Source: Selaginella moellendorffii (Eukaryota > Streptophyta > Lycopodiopsida > Selaginellales > Selaginellaceae). Taken from it: a DNA stretch of 64,000 nt. Positions 11,460-21,932 of the stretch are shown piece after piece. The stretch spans positions 1,358,293-1,422,292 of the forward strand of contig NW_003314289.1 in NCBI RefSeq assembly GCF_000143415.4, written 5' to 3'. A program made the position numbers and the translations under genes. Under the pieces are notes generated by a model, which had not been told where the DNA came from, did not search any database, and saw nothing but the letters and a program-made list of their open reading frames with translations. Numbering within the stretch: position 1 is the first letter of the stretch; each line of letters opens with the position of its first letter.

Positions 11460-12900
11460 AAGCAGAAAGCTAGACAAGAAACACCTGATGGCTGGGAGGG
11501 GCACCATATCTTCAAGAAACGAGCTTTTCTGGCTAAAAAGAATGCAAACAATGTACAACAGCTCCAATCAACACCAGCGACTGCCTATAAACTTTTCTGA
11601 AAGCCTACCAAGAAGATTTTAGTGATAGACATGGAGACTTGGGTACCTTTGCCAACTCTACAGTGGATGGAAGCAACCTTGATTTCACTATTGAAGAGCT
11701 GGCTTGAGCCATTGGGGATTTTCCACTACACATAAGCCTGGATGTTCATGGCCTAATGGCCAAGCTTCTCCAGGCATGTGATAGAGGCTTTTTTGCACAG
11801 GTTCTAGCAATTATCTTTAATGACATTCTTTGCAATGAATTTCTAAGACAATGGAAGAGTGGAGATACGAACTACCATACCATAATGGTCTCTTTGATCC
11901 TCCAAACTCTTTGCCCACATGGTGGAGAAACATCTCGTAAACTAGAGTGAGCAGCGAGAGAAACGTGCAATGGCCCAGGCAGGTTTCCAGCCACAATACA
12001 CTTTTGTGGATCACTTAATCATTAATATGTTGCTTCATTGATTTCAAGAAAGCTTTCAATACAGATCGGCTGGAAGTACTCGAGAATCTAGGCTATTTCG
12101 GCTTTGTACAAAGTTATTCTCGCTGACATTGCTGGTCAAGAATCGAGCACCAGCACCACTGCACAAAGCAAGGATGCCCACTTTCCCCAACTCTCTTTGG
12201 TTTATATATCAACAAGATTGAGGCTCTCTTTCTTGATCACCATCTATCAGAGATCCAAATGGCAGGACCTGTAATTCTATCTACTTCTGTACGTAGACAA
12301 CCTACTACTACTTGCCTCCACCCGCACCATACTTCAGAGATAACAAGAGGTCCTTGCCATGTTTTTCAATAACACAGACTTGGCTGTAAATTGGAGGCAT
12401 ACAAGTACCTTAGCTATGTAGTACATCAATGTAATCTCTGGTGTGCATGGGTAATTGACCATATCAACACAGCTTGCAAAGCATACCACACCCTCCAAAG
12501 TGATTTCTGTACCATGGGAATCTACTGTTGGGACACTGAACATCAATATTTCATGGCAAAAGTCACAACAGTCTTGATGTACAGTGGAGAAGTATGAGGA
12601 CCTGGTCTGACCAAGGACCTTTGGAGGAAAGTTGAGAAGATTCATTGGACAACTGAATTCGGATGCCTGAAGGTATCTTGTGGGTTATGTCTATGGAATC
12701 TGGCATCCTACTCCAAGTTTGGAAGAATACTATGCAATATGTTCTACGTCGACTCACACACCTGGATGAAGACAACCTTGCAAAGTTTGCTGTTTTAGAC
12801 TGGACAATCAACATCAACTTGGATGGTGGCACAACTGGACACAGTCACGGAGATGGAGCTTAGTGATCTCCTTCTGGAAAATATAGCTTATGTCCATACG
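11460..12900 (+). mobile_element. Degenerate LINE, reverse transcriptase part
   Basis: Successive frames give FIEELA-like text before 11710, then AIIFNDILCNEFLRQWKSG (11800-11865). DFKKAFNTDRLEVLENLG lies at about 12040, then CTKQGCPLSPTLFGLYINKI at about 12160-12215, then an LYVDNLLLLAST segment near 12290. In non-LTR reverse transcriptases the DFxKAFD block, the QGxPLSPxLF block and the Y-x-DD block occur in exactly this order. Here the catalytic pair reads VDN rather than ADD, and frames shift several times, so the copy is dead. It continues, weakly, to about 13270. It is the right half of the element whose endonuclease lies at 7960-8790. Confidence 0.75.
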
Positions 12901-13270
12901 CTATAAATGGAAAAAGCATTTAAGACATGGCTGCAAGGGGCTGATAGAGCTCAACACAGTTTTTACAGATACCACGTAAAAGTTGTCGACTGATCAGCCT
13001 CTTGGACGGAAACACAGGAAGTTGCAGCATATCGAACTAGAGGGCATCGATTGTATTCAGTAGTTGGGGAATGGTTTTGCCTTCCAATCCCATGGGAAGG
13101 ACGACTCTGCCAGGAGGTGAAGACAGTGGTACTACACACAATTGTCTAGCTTTTACACACATTCGGCAACAATCACACCTCCCACAAGCTGGTGCAACAG
13201 CTCTCCTCAATCAAGGAAGTGGCTATATTTTTCTTTCTCTCCAAATTCTTTCCCTAAATACTTAAACTAG

Positions 13271-13752
13271 AATATTTAGAGGACTCTAAAGCCCAAAACA
13301 CCCAAATGGAACCTCATACTATACTTAATAGTTATCCATATGGAAATGGCATTTTCAAGAATAAGATTTTCTGGCACTTGATCAAATTTATAGTAACTTG
13401 CATACTTCTCAAAATAAACGCAAAATTGGAACATGCTGCACATGCCCGTGCCACGCGTCTCGCGCGGATAGCTTCTCGCTGTAACAATCCGCCACGCGTC
13501 ATTCTCCCATTCGCTCGAGGCCACGAGTACCACAAAAGCGCCAGAGCGCTACATGCCGAACACTTCTAGGTAAGCTCTCTTTGGTAGAGAGCTTCTCGGC
13601 GGCTAGGCTATGGTGGAGGAGCAAGGATGAGGAAGAGGAGGAGGAACTCTGAGAATTCCTTTGAGGATTCCAGCTCCAGTCGTACAGGTACCTTGCCCTC
13701 CCTAGTCCATCGGGCCGGATTGAGCTAGATCATCCAGGGATTCCAGGGTAGA
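13271..13752. other. Transition from repeat block to gene island; 5' region of the LC8 gene
   Basis: Base composition changes sharply here from AT-rich to balanced. A short upstream ORF begins at 13627 (MRKRRRNSENSFEDSSSS) and is followed by a GTACC-type donor. Joining it to the acceptor before 13753 gives an early stop, so it is treated as 5' UTR or an upstream ORF. No TATA box was recognised. Confidence 0.4.
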
Positions 13753-14934
13753 ATGGGTAGGGCGGGCAATGCCGGCGAGCAGCAGCCGCGAATCACACTG
13801 GGGAGCTACTTGGATATGTCACGGAGCTTGAATATGGATCCTTCCTGGAGCTCCAGGCAGCACAGCAATGCCAGGGGGCGATGGGACATGACCAAGAGCC
13901 TCAATGTGGAGTCTGGATTCTTCGCAAAGGCATCGTCGCGGCCTAGCCGCAAGGCCGCGAGGAATGGCAATGGAAGCAGTGGCAGTGGCAGCAGTGGCAG
14001 TGGCAGCAGAGTAGCGGCGGCCAAATCTTCGGAGGATTGCGTCGTGGTGGCCGCGAATTCTCCCATTATAGACCAGGAGCACAGGAGATCGAGCGCCGCG
14101 GCCAAAAGCCCCTTGTCCGCGACCGATGGTGGGATGTTTCCAAGCCGGGCAAGCTTCCACGCGGGACTCAATGGGAAGATGCTACCCACGAGTCCAAACA
14201 TCCGGGACCCTTGCCAGGAGAAAGATCTCATCGATGCTTTCGTGGACCAGCTGAGAACCATCGCCGCGAGCTCCTCGAATAGCGAGCCCAACGCTACAAC
14301 GCGGCGGGTGGTGAGGCGAGCGCTGGAGTTTTCCAGCAACTTGAACGCTCAAAGGATCACCACCACCGCCACCGCCACCACCGGCAGCGAGATCCACAGC
14401 AAGAACAAAGTGCCATCGTCCAGAGGCGTGGACGATCTTCGCGATGGTGGCGACGATCTTGGCAGGAGGATTTACCGCTCAAAGCTGAAGGGCAATGGCG
14501 GTGATCTCCGGAGGCAGCACTTTCTTCCCGTGGTTGTGGAGGAGAAACAAACGGTCATCTCCTCGCCGATATGCCACAGCAGCTCTTCGAGGATGAAGCT
14601 AAAGTCCGTGGACATGCCTCCGGCGATCCAGCAGCACGCCGTGGAGTGTGCGTTCCAGCTCCTCAAGAACATGGATTGCAAGCTCAACTGCAAGCTCATC
14701 GCCTGGCAACTTAAGAAGGTAAGTTTCGGTCCAAGTTGACGATCGAGTTCTTTACTTACGTGGTTTTCTTTGTAGGAGTTTGATAAGATCCATGGACCGG
14801 CCTGGCACTGCATCGTAGGGACGAGTTTTGGATCGTATGTAACGCACTCCGTCGGTGGATTCATCTACTTTGCGGTGGGAAAGGTGTCGATTCTTCTCTT
14901 TAGAACTGCCATCGAGGTGGTGGATAAAAAGTAG
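13753..14934 (+). CDS. LC8-type dynein light chain with long N-terminal extension
   Basis: Two exons (13753-14718 and 14776-14934; intron GTAAGT...TGTAG, 57 bp) encode 374 residues. The last ~87 residues are a full LC8/DYNLL domain: [19 protein letters not shown], then WQLKK, then [20 protein letters not shown], then [14 protein letters not shown]8 is a homodimeric hub that binds short peptides in dynein intermediate chains and many other partners. Classical LC8 is about 90 residues. Here about 287 residues precede it, Ser/Gly-rich and basic, with two copies of a DMS/T-R/K-SLN motif (residues about 20-27 and 44-51) and a [12 protein letters not shown] stretch. Such extended LC8 proteins are known in plants, which lack cytoplasmic dynein, so the role may be dynein-independent. 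The gene is convergent with the sulfite oxidase gene. Confidence 0.9.
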
Positions 14935-15078
14935 AGGCTGGCTCGCTCGAAATTCAAGCTGCCAGTTCTTCGTCTAGCGCAGTGGAAAATCACACTGCTC
15001 TTGTACAATGGGAATTCCAACTCTAAAAAACCATGACTTTTAAGAAACAAAAAGAACTGGCCTCGTACCTCCAACGTT

Positions 15079-16896
15079 TTAAAGCTTGGATTGAGGAGGC
15101 ACGACATTGAGTTTCACCCGGTGCCATGAAGTGTTTAGCACTCCTCTCAAGTTCCATATGCTCGACACATCCTCTGGCTGGATGTTTGCGGCAGCATCAA
15201 CCTGTCAATCACATAAAAACCGTGAGAGGTCTTGAACGAACTCGAGAAACTTACAGCTTTAGCCACGACTTCTAGCGGAGAGTTCGTGAGTTCCACCGTC
15301 AGCTCCCATAGGACCCACGCAAATCTCTTGCATTTCTCGGGATTGTCAGCAATGTACTCCTTGTCATCTTGAAATCGCTGAGCTTCCTGCCAAGTTTTGC
15401 CTCCGTCTACTGAGACATCAACGCGTTCTATTCCACGGCCTCCACCACTCACAGCGTAGCCTTGAATTTTCATCTAGAAAAGCAGAAACAAACAACTGAG
15501 CATCAAACACAAGTGTGCTTACCTTGCTGCCAGCTTTGACGAGATCTCCCTCTGCTGGAGAGCATATAGCACACTGGCAACCAAAAACCACGAGATTTTT
15601 AAGAAGAAATCCCAGCTTGACGACATACCTGAACAGGAAAGTCCATTAAAGGTCGGCGAGAGTTCCAGTTGATGTTGTCCCAATCTACGGTTGGTGGAAA
15701 CATCTTGTAATCCTTTTGCATGAAAAATCCCTGGCGAGTTGAGAGATGTTAAAGTGTGTCGTGACTAATCAATTACATACAAAACCTGGCATTCTTCTTC
15801 AATAACTTTGATCTCAGTAAGCCATTTTACCGAGCGAGCGCCAATGACACCTGGAACAACAACCCGAAGAGGAAATCCATGGTCCCTATTTAGTTCCTGT
15901 GACAGATTTTCATAAACTAGGAAATTCGTTCTGCGCTTTTGATTTTACCTTCCCATTCATTTCATAAGCCAAAATAACTTCCGCTTCAGGGCTCATTGCT
16001 TGGGAGAGAGGGATGGACGCCTTGTAAGGTCCACCGTTTTCCTCCTGAAACAAAAAGTTGATGGTAGACTTAAAACGCAAACAACTAAGAAAGCTTTGTT
16101 TTGCTTTTCCCACCTTGCAAACGTCCACGCTTGAAAACTCGACATGCCTTTTCGAAGATTCCTGGCGAACTCCTGCGAGTTCCAACACGTCGTGCAATCT
16201 AGCACCTCCCCAAACAGCTGGACAAAAGTTTATGCCGTAAGAAAGAAGAAAACAATTCGTGCCCACCATTTCCCAAGGCTGAAATCGCCCAGCCAACACC
16301 TTTAACTTTTCTGACTTTGCTCATAGCCGTTCTCCGATTTCCTGCACACTGGAGAGCAAAACTCATCAAAAACTAAAAGTTTGAAGTTGGCTTTTATTAC
16401 TTGTAGCGTAGCCGTCACCGTGTGCTTGGGCAAGTTCCTGCATTTACGTTGGTTATCACCCTTCGGACAATAGAAGAGAATTGAAAAGAATTTTCAAGTA
16501 CCTCAAGTCCTGGAGGGACAAAGACAAGGGTCCAGGAACCAAGCCACCAATTTCCAAGCGATAGCTGCCAAAACAAGCAATTTAGAAGAAGAAAAAAAAT
16601 TGCAAAGAGCTTCAGAGAAGAATCAATCAATCTCGATCAAAGAAATTTTTACTTGTTTGGATCATCGATGACAGGAATAGGACCGTGATTCCTTTTGTAG
16701 AAGAGATCCTCGGGAGTTACGAAGGATCGCACGAGAGCCTTCGGCGGTGTCTCGGCATTGAAAGGCTCCTGAGAAGGAAAATAATTTTGTAGAAGTGGTA
16801 GAAGCACAGCATTTTCCTTACCTTGGAATTTACAATGAGTGATGGATCGCGATGAGGCTCGTTCTCGTAAGATTTTGGCCCATACAGCACTCCCAT
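15079..16896 (-). CDS. SOX: Sulfite oxidase (molybdenum enzyme, peroxisomal)
   Basis: Twelve exons, all with GT-AG introns, give 392 residues, matching the ~393 of plant sulfite oxidase. Exons: 16822-16896, 16653-16768, 16502-16564, 16401-16437, 16267-16348, 16114-16217, 15949-16044, 15786-15896, 15629-15730, 15523-15573, 15255-15473, 15079-15201. The enzyme oxidises sulfite to sulfate using a molybdopterin cofactor, without the heme domain of the animal enzyme. Visible signatures are [14 protein letters not shown], the cofactor-ligand Cys in [45 protein letters not shown] and the C-terminal dimerisation part [20 protein letters not shown]. The protein ends SKL, a classical type 1 peroxisomal signal. 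The start [14 protein letters not shown] was chosen by family similarity; an upstream in-frame Met exists at 16977. Confidence 0.95.
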
Positions 16897-17193
16897 CGCG
16901 CAAACCTGCAAATCCATGTCGAGTAGCACCGAAAGCTGGAATTCGAGCAAACCTTCGCGGCTTCCTGGCCGCCGCACGCCAAAGAGAAAGAGAGATCGAC
17001 GAGAATTCGCGAGAGCGCTTCCTGGCCGCCGCGCACCAAAGAGAAAGAGAAGAACGAGCTACCCTAGGATTCCTCGAAGCCTCTCTTCTATCGCTATAGC
17101 CACCATTCACAGGAATGCCACTGAAAAGATTCGACCTCGCGACCACTTTAGGCCAGGCAGAGGATTTGAGCCCGAGACCTCTCTGGGATTTTG
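16897..17193. promoter_or_regulatory. Divergent intergenic promoter region (sulfite oxidase / PPR) with a 57-bp-period duplication
   Basis: Only 297 bp separates the start codons of two divergent genes, so promoter elements are probably shared. The phrase CTTCCTGGCCGCCGC followed by CCAAAGAGAAAGAGA occurs twice, at about 16961-16995 and 17018-17051. A 5'-UTR intron acceptor for sulfite oxidase (ATTTGCAG on the minus strand near 16905) is possible. Confidence 0.5.
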
Positions 17194-19293
17194 ATGCTAG
17201 TGAAATATTTAGGGCTATGGAGGAGGAGGAAGAAGGCGCTCGATTCTTCCGTCTCAATCCTCTCGATCTCTGCGAGGAGCTCCAGCACGGCCAGCAGCAT
17301 CGAATCCCTACCGGTGCTGCGCTCGCGGGTTCAAGAGCTCGAGTGGAATGGGATCAATCTGGAGCCTTACGCGTACGAGGAGCTGCTCCAGGCATGCGCG
17401 CGATTGAGTGCTCTCCACGAAGGTAGGCGAATCCATTCCCACATTGCCCGGTGTGGATTTGGCGATCGCGCGCTCTTCTTGCAGAACACTCTCCTCAACG
17501 TCTATGCAAAATGTGGGAGCGTCCGGGACGCGATCGAGCTCTTGGAATCCATGGAGCTCCGGAATGCGGTCTCGTGGAACGTGGTGATCGGCGGGTTTGC
17601 CAGGAGCGGGCACCGGCAAGAAGCGCTGGAAATTTTCTGGAAGATGATGCTGGAAGGAGTCAGGCCTGGCAGAATCACCTTCACGAACGCTCTCCTGGCC
17701 TGTGAAGGAGAGGAATTCCTGCCGCTGGGAAGGATCATCCACAGCTCCATCCAAGAGGCCGGGATCACAGATCAAGAAGAAGAAGAGAAAGCTGTGGAGC
17801 TGGGAAATGGGCTCATTGCCATGTATGGGAGATGCGGTGATCTAGCAGCCGCTACCCAGGTTTTCTATGGAGTGAGGCAGCGGACGATTGTTTCGTGGAA
17901 CTCGATCATCGCAGCGTATGCCCAGTCCGGGCATAGCAAGGAGGCGTTCCAGTTTTTCAAAGAATTGGTAGCTGATGGGATCAAGCCGAGCTCAGTGACG
18001 TTCCTTGCCATCTTGCCGGCCTGTTCGAGCTCGCAGGAGGTGGACTTCTTCTCGGCATTGATCAGAGAGGCTGGACTGGAATCCGACGTGCTCGTCAGTA
18101 CGTGCTTGATCACCACCTATGGGAAAGCTGGCTCTTTGGAGAATTCCAGGAGAGCTTTTGCTGTCTCGGACCGGAGCAACGTTGTGACTTGGAACGCGAT
18201 GCTCACGGCGGTGTCGAGCGTTGGAAAGCTATTGGAAGAGCAGCGCAGTGTAGAGGTGGGATTCCTCGCGGAGGAAGAATCGCTCCGGTTGTTCCGAGAG
18301 ATGCTGGGCGAAGGACTGAGGCCCGCGAGGGTGACGTTTCTGGCGGTTCTAAACTCTTCATCGCCGAGTCCCAGGAGCTGGGAATGGATTCACAGGCTGG
18401 CCTTTGAGAGCGGTGTTGCTGACGTAGAACCGGAAGTAGCAGCCGCGCTGGGCACCGCCTTCGTACGAGCTCACGGAAGAAGTAGATCGACCAAAAGTTG
18501 CGATCAAGATCAAGGTCTTCACCGACAGGAACTTGAGCTCTCGGACGACGTGCTTGCCTGGACAAGCGCCATGACAAGCTGCTCCCAGAAAGGCCTGGAC
18601 AGAGACTCCCTCGCTATCTTTCGCCAAATGCAACTCCAAGGCGTCCATCCAACCAGCTTCACTCTCGCGGTGGCTCTGGAATCCTGTGCGAAGCTGGGCG
18701 ACTACGAGCAAGGCAGCAGCATCCACTGCGTGATGGCCCTCCAGTGCAAATCCGACGAGTTCGTCGCCACCGCGCTCGTCAACTTATATTCGAGGTGTGG
18801 AGATCACGCCGCCGCTCGAGCAGTCTTCGACGGCTTCCAGGGATCGACGCTGGTCCTTGCCACCGCCCTCATCGCCGGCTACTCTCGGAATGGCGATGGC
18901 ACCGCCGCGCTCCAGGCCTATCAGCTCATGCAGCTCCATGGCGACGCTCCGAATGACGTGACCTTCGTCACCATCCTCTCGGCTTGCAGCCACGCCGGCT
19001 TGCTGGACGAGGGGGTTGGATACTTCCAGGCCATGGCCGCGGAGCATTCGATCGAGGCGACGGCCCAGCACTATGGCTGCGTCGTGGATTTGCTCGCTCG
19101 GCTTGGGCATTTGGAGGAGGCCGAGGAGATTATCGAGGAGATGCCGTTCTTGCCGGGGAGCGTGGATTGGCTGACGCTGCTGGGCGGGAACAGGAATCAC
19201 GGGGATTTGCGGCAGGGAGAGCGAGCGATAGACGAGCTCGAGCGTGGATTTCTGGATCGAGCGGGATCCAGTGGATCGAAATGGAGGCTCTAA
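17194..19293 (+). CDS. Pentatricopeptide repeat protein, PLS class, short C-terminus
   Basis: An intronless ORF of 699 residues. PPR proteins bind organellar RNA one base per repeat. Typical PLS motifs are readable: YAYEELLQACARLSALHEGR, LLNVYAKCGSVRDAIELLE, NAVSWNVVIGGFARSGHRQE, LIAMYGRCGDLAAATQVF, IVSWNSIIAAYAQSGHSKEA, ALVNLYSRCGDHAAARAVF and VTFVTILSACSHAGLLDEG. The end (DWLTLLGGNRNHGDLRQGER) is the beginning of an E motif, but the protein stops soon after, with no full E+ or DYW domain. It could act only with a partner deaminase, or be truncated. The N-terminus is basic (WRRRKKALDSSVS), in keeping with organelle import. The true ATG is at 17194; the codon before it is TTG. Middle repeats (residues ~330-450) are irregular. 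Confidence 0.9.
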   Translation: MLVKYLGLWRRRKKALDSSVSILSISARSSSTASSIESLPVLRSRVQELEWNGINLEPYAYEELLQACARLSALHEGRRIHSHIARCGFGDRALFLQNTLLNVYAKCGSVRDAIELLESMELRNAVSWNVVIGGFARSGHRQEALEIFWKMMLEGVRPGRITFTNALLACEGEEFLPLGRIIHSSIQEAGITDQEEEEKAVELGNGLIAMYGRCGDLAAATQVFYGVRQRTIVSWNSIIAAYAQSGHSKEAFQFFKELVADGIKPSSVTFLAILPACSSSQEVDFFSALIREAGLESDVLVSTCLITTYGKAGSLENSRRAFAVSDRSNVVTWNAMLTAVSSVGKLLEEQRSVEVGFLAEEESLRLFREMLGEGLRPARVTFLAVLNSSSPSPRSWEWIHRLAFESGVADVEPEVAAALGTAFVRAHGRSRSTKSCDQDQGLHRQELELSDDVLAWTSAMTSCSQKGLDRDSLAIFRQMQLQGVHPTSFTLAVALESCAKLGDYEQGSSIHCVMALQCKSDEFVATALVNLYSRCGDHAAARAVFDGFQGSTLVLATALIAGYSRNGDGTAALQAYQLMQLHGDAPNDVTFVTILSACSHAGLLDEGVGYFQAMAAEHSIEATAQHYGCVVDLLARLGHLEEAEEIIEEMPFLPGSVDWLTLLGGNRNHGDLRQGERAIDELERGFLDRAGSSGSKWRL

Positions 19294-20211
19294 GGGCGCT
19301 AAAGAGATACCAACATTATAAACAAACATTTGTTATTGTGAGTGCTATTAATTGGGGTTTAGATACATGTATGTATATATATGTATTGGTAATACATGTA
19401 TGTACATACATGTATTTACAAACCTTGATTTAAAGCGATTACCTGAAAAAATATATTATTTAGAGTTTAAAATACTTATTCATTGTTATATTTTTTAAAG
19501 GCTATTGTAAACTCTTTACATATATCTTAAAACCTTTAACTGTTGCAAATAAAATTATGGGTATCCAAAATTTTCTGTTAACAAGTCCATTTTTCTTTAG
19601 ACAGGGGATTGGTGAATTTACAATTCAGTTGCTGAAATAAAATTTCAAATCAGAAATGCCAAACTGATGACTCACTGCCCTTAAAGCCTTGCTTGGACAC
19701 TCAATTCCTCTTGATGTAGCTTTGATTGGCCACCAAGATATCCAATATTGCGGGCAACTATACAACCATACAAAAGTGTCATTTTGTAAATTACATAGAA
19801 AGGCTCTTAGTAAGGGTTTTACTTGAAAAAGTCCTTTATTTGCAACCTAGGCTGCACTCCTCGGTGATCTGCAGTTGGTAATGTTAGCACTAAGTAGAAT
19901 ATGTAAAGCAAATGCTTGCATGTGTACAAATTTTGGCTGACAGAACGCTTGAAGGAATTGCAGTCGCAGGAGGGTAGCTCTGAAACAGTCACTTTGAAGA
20001 CATTGCCACTAATGGAGAGAGAGAGAGAGAGAATTCTTTTCCAAGAGGATTCAGTTGTTTGCTGCTGACGATTTCCTCTCTCTGTTTTCTCACCCCTTCA
20101 AGAAGTTTAGAATGTTTTTGCGTAGACTTCCTGTGCCTGAAATGCTTGCCATCAAGCTCCCCTGTGCCAATATCCTCCACCTGTTCTATTTCGTGCCTTT
20201 TTCCGTGTTTC
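19294..20211. other. Intergenic region with TATG-rich palindromic stretch
   Basis: 19360-19425 is a degenerate ATGTATGTA/TACATACAT palindrome-rich stretch, probably a microsatellite relic. A minus-strand ORF of 80 codons (19989-20231) beginning MHAVLCEKHGKRHEIEQ overlaps the end of the protease gene and could be an alternative last exon. No other gene is supported. Confidence 0.4.
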
Positions 20212-21506
20212 TCACATAGAACAGCATGCATGTTGAGAACCTGTAGAAGTAGTTGACTTCAGAATTGCATCATCAAACTTGTACCAAATTCTGTTTGCTT
20301 TAGCAACTGTGGTATAATGCCCTCCTCTTCCGTAATGTTCAACAACTGCACACAGGTTGTAAGATTCCTGCTCGTTAGATGCTAATCTGGAAAAGAAAAA
20401 ATAAAGCCGTGTTAAGCAGAAACATCACAGCTTCAAGAAGTTTAGAATTAGCCTCAGACTTTCTGGGAAAATTCGCGGCAGTCGTCCTCTTGCTCATGTT
20501 TAGCAGGCCAGCCCTAAGCGCTTTGACTTCTCTGTCCTCCATTCTGCTTTTAAGCTCTGCATAAGGGAAATCGAATTAAATTACGCTAAAAGATGAGAAA
20601 GACAGACTTTTTAGCTTTAGTCCTGTCAGTCCTCGTTTCAAACCTTCATCTGGAAGCACGAAAACGCTCCAAGCATATTATAAGAAGCTGGATCAGGCAT
20701 TTAGATTTTATAAACTTTTGGCTCCCACAAGTACACGCATGTAGCTGGACATTTTCATCCGCAAGATCGAAGTCAATACAGGTCTCCAAATCCAAACTTT
20801 GTGAATCTGCAGGACAATCGTTAAACAAACATTCACAACGAAGTCTAGACATAATAGTTACCCCCGCCATTAGGAATGTGGAGCAGCCAATGTGTTGTTT
20901 CTTCAAAGCTCAAGTTTGAAACGCCACAAGTCACGCATTTACAGACGTGTTTGAACTTCAGCTTTACTTCCTTGCAATCCATAACCTTCTCAAACTCGTT
21001 GAATAGTAATACTAAAAATTCCTGCACAAAAATGTCAGACTGAAACACAAAGTCCATATACTTACATGTGCGTCCTGGTCCTGCCCAAGAACTGCAAAAT
21101 TCGGATCAAGAGCAGCAACCTGCTGGTGCATAGCTCGCGCATCACATGCTTCTCCATTGTTGATTTTCTTGTGAAGTTCAAACAACTCCTTGAACAACCC
21201 GAAGCTTTCTCCAAGAGTCCTCCAAAGTGTCTTGTGAGAACTTAATGCTTGAATTGTACTTGAAAGATCACACGTCCGTCTAATGTTGGGAATCCCAACC
21301 AGTTTGTGCTCGGACGCAGTAGTTATCGCCTGCTTAACCGAATCTTTAACTTCTACCTGCCCTGCCGCTGCTCTGATATTCTTCTCTTCAGTTGCCCCTC
21401 TCACAGCTTCTTTTTCTTCGAGAATCATCAGACTTCTTACGTTTTCCGCAACTGCTTCAGAAAATACGTGTTGAAGCTGACTCTCCTTGTCTTGAAGAAT
21501 CATCAA
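20212..21506 (-). CDS. Ubiquitin-specific protease (C19), divergent, exon structure incomplete
   Basis: Family blocks appear in order on the minus strand. The Cys box (near 21290) reads LVGIPNIRRTCDLSSTIQAL; the family normally has G-[LI]-x-N-x-G-N-T-C-Y-x-N, so the nucleophile Cys and the Asn five residues before it remain while the GN pair is RR. GQDQDAH joins by splicing to EFLVLLFNEFEKVMDC (the QQDAHEF block). CKCVTCGVSNLSFEE and later LHACTCGSQK fit the zinc-knuckle-like pairs, and LIICLERFRAS fits the LKRF block. The His box is LCAVVEHYGRGGHYTTVAKA followed by WYKFDDA. The enzyme would remove ubiquitin from substrates. Several internal junctions do not resolve cleanly by eye, so some exons may be misread or the gene may be decaying. 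An upstream part could include 21744-21953 (minus). Coordinates are approximate. Confidence 0.65.
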
Positions 21507-21932
21507 CTCATCGGGATGACAACAGTACCATCTATACTGTGAAGATTAAACTTTGTAGCAGAGAACATAAGGAAGTCTTGAACACCATAGCACAAACAGA
21601 TAAACCTTACCAACTTCTCTACAACATTCAGAGTGCTCTGATAAGAAATATTTGCATCTGCACTAGATTCGTTCCCACAAACCAGAATTTTGTCGCCCTC
21701 AAAAGCTCCTTAACTTCAGCCTCCTTTTGAAGTAGAAGATCGATCACTTGTCCCAATACTTGATATCATCCGTCTCGAATGCATCAAGCCACCTGTTCCC
21801 TATCACAGTAGCCTCCCTCTGTGGAAATGTTCTTAAGAACCATTCAGTGGCTGATTTAGGCAACAAATCCCTTGCCTGGCACTTCACAAGTTCTGCTAAA
21901 GCTCTAACAATCTTACAGGCCCTTTCAAGATC

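Noticed and set aside
13806-14339. 177-codon antisense ORF in the LC8 gene
   Set aside because: Leucine-rich low complexity arises from the complement of the AGCAG/GGCAGT sense repeats.
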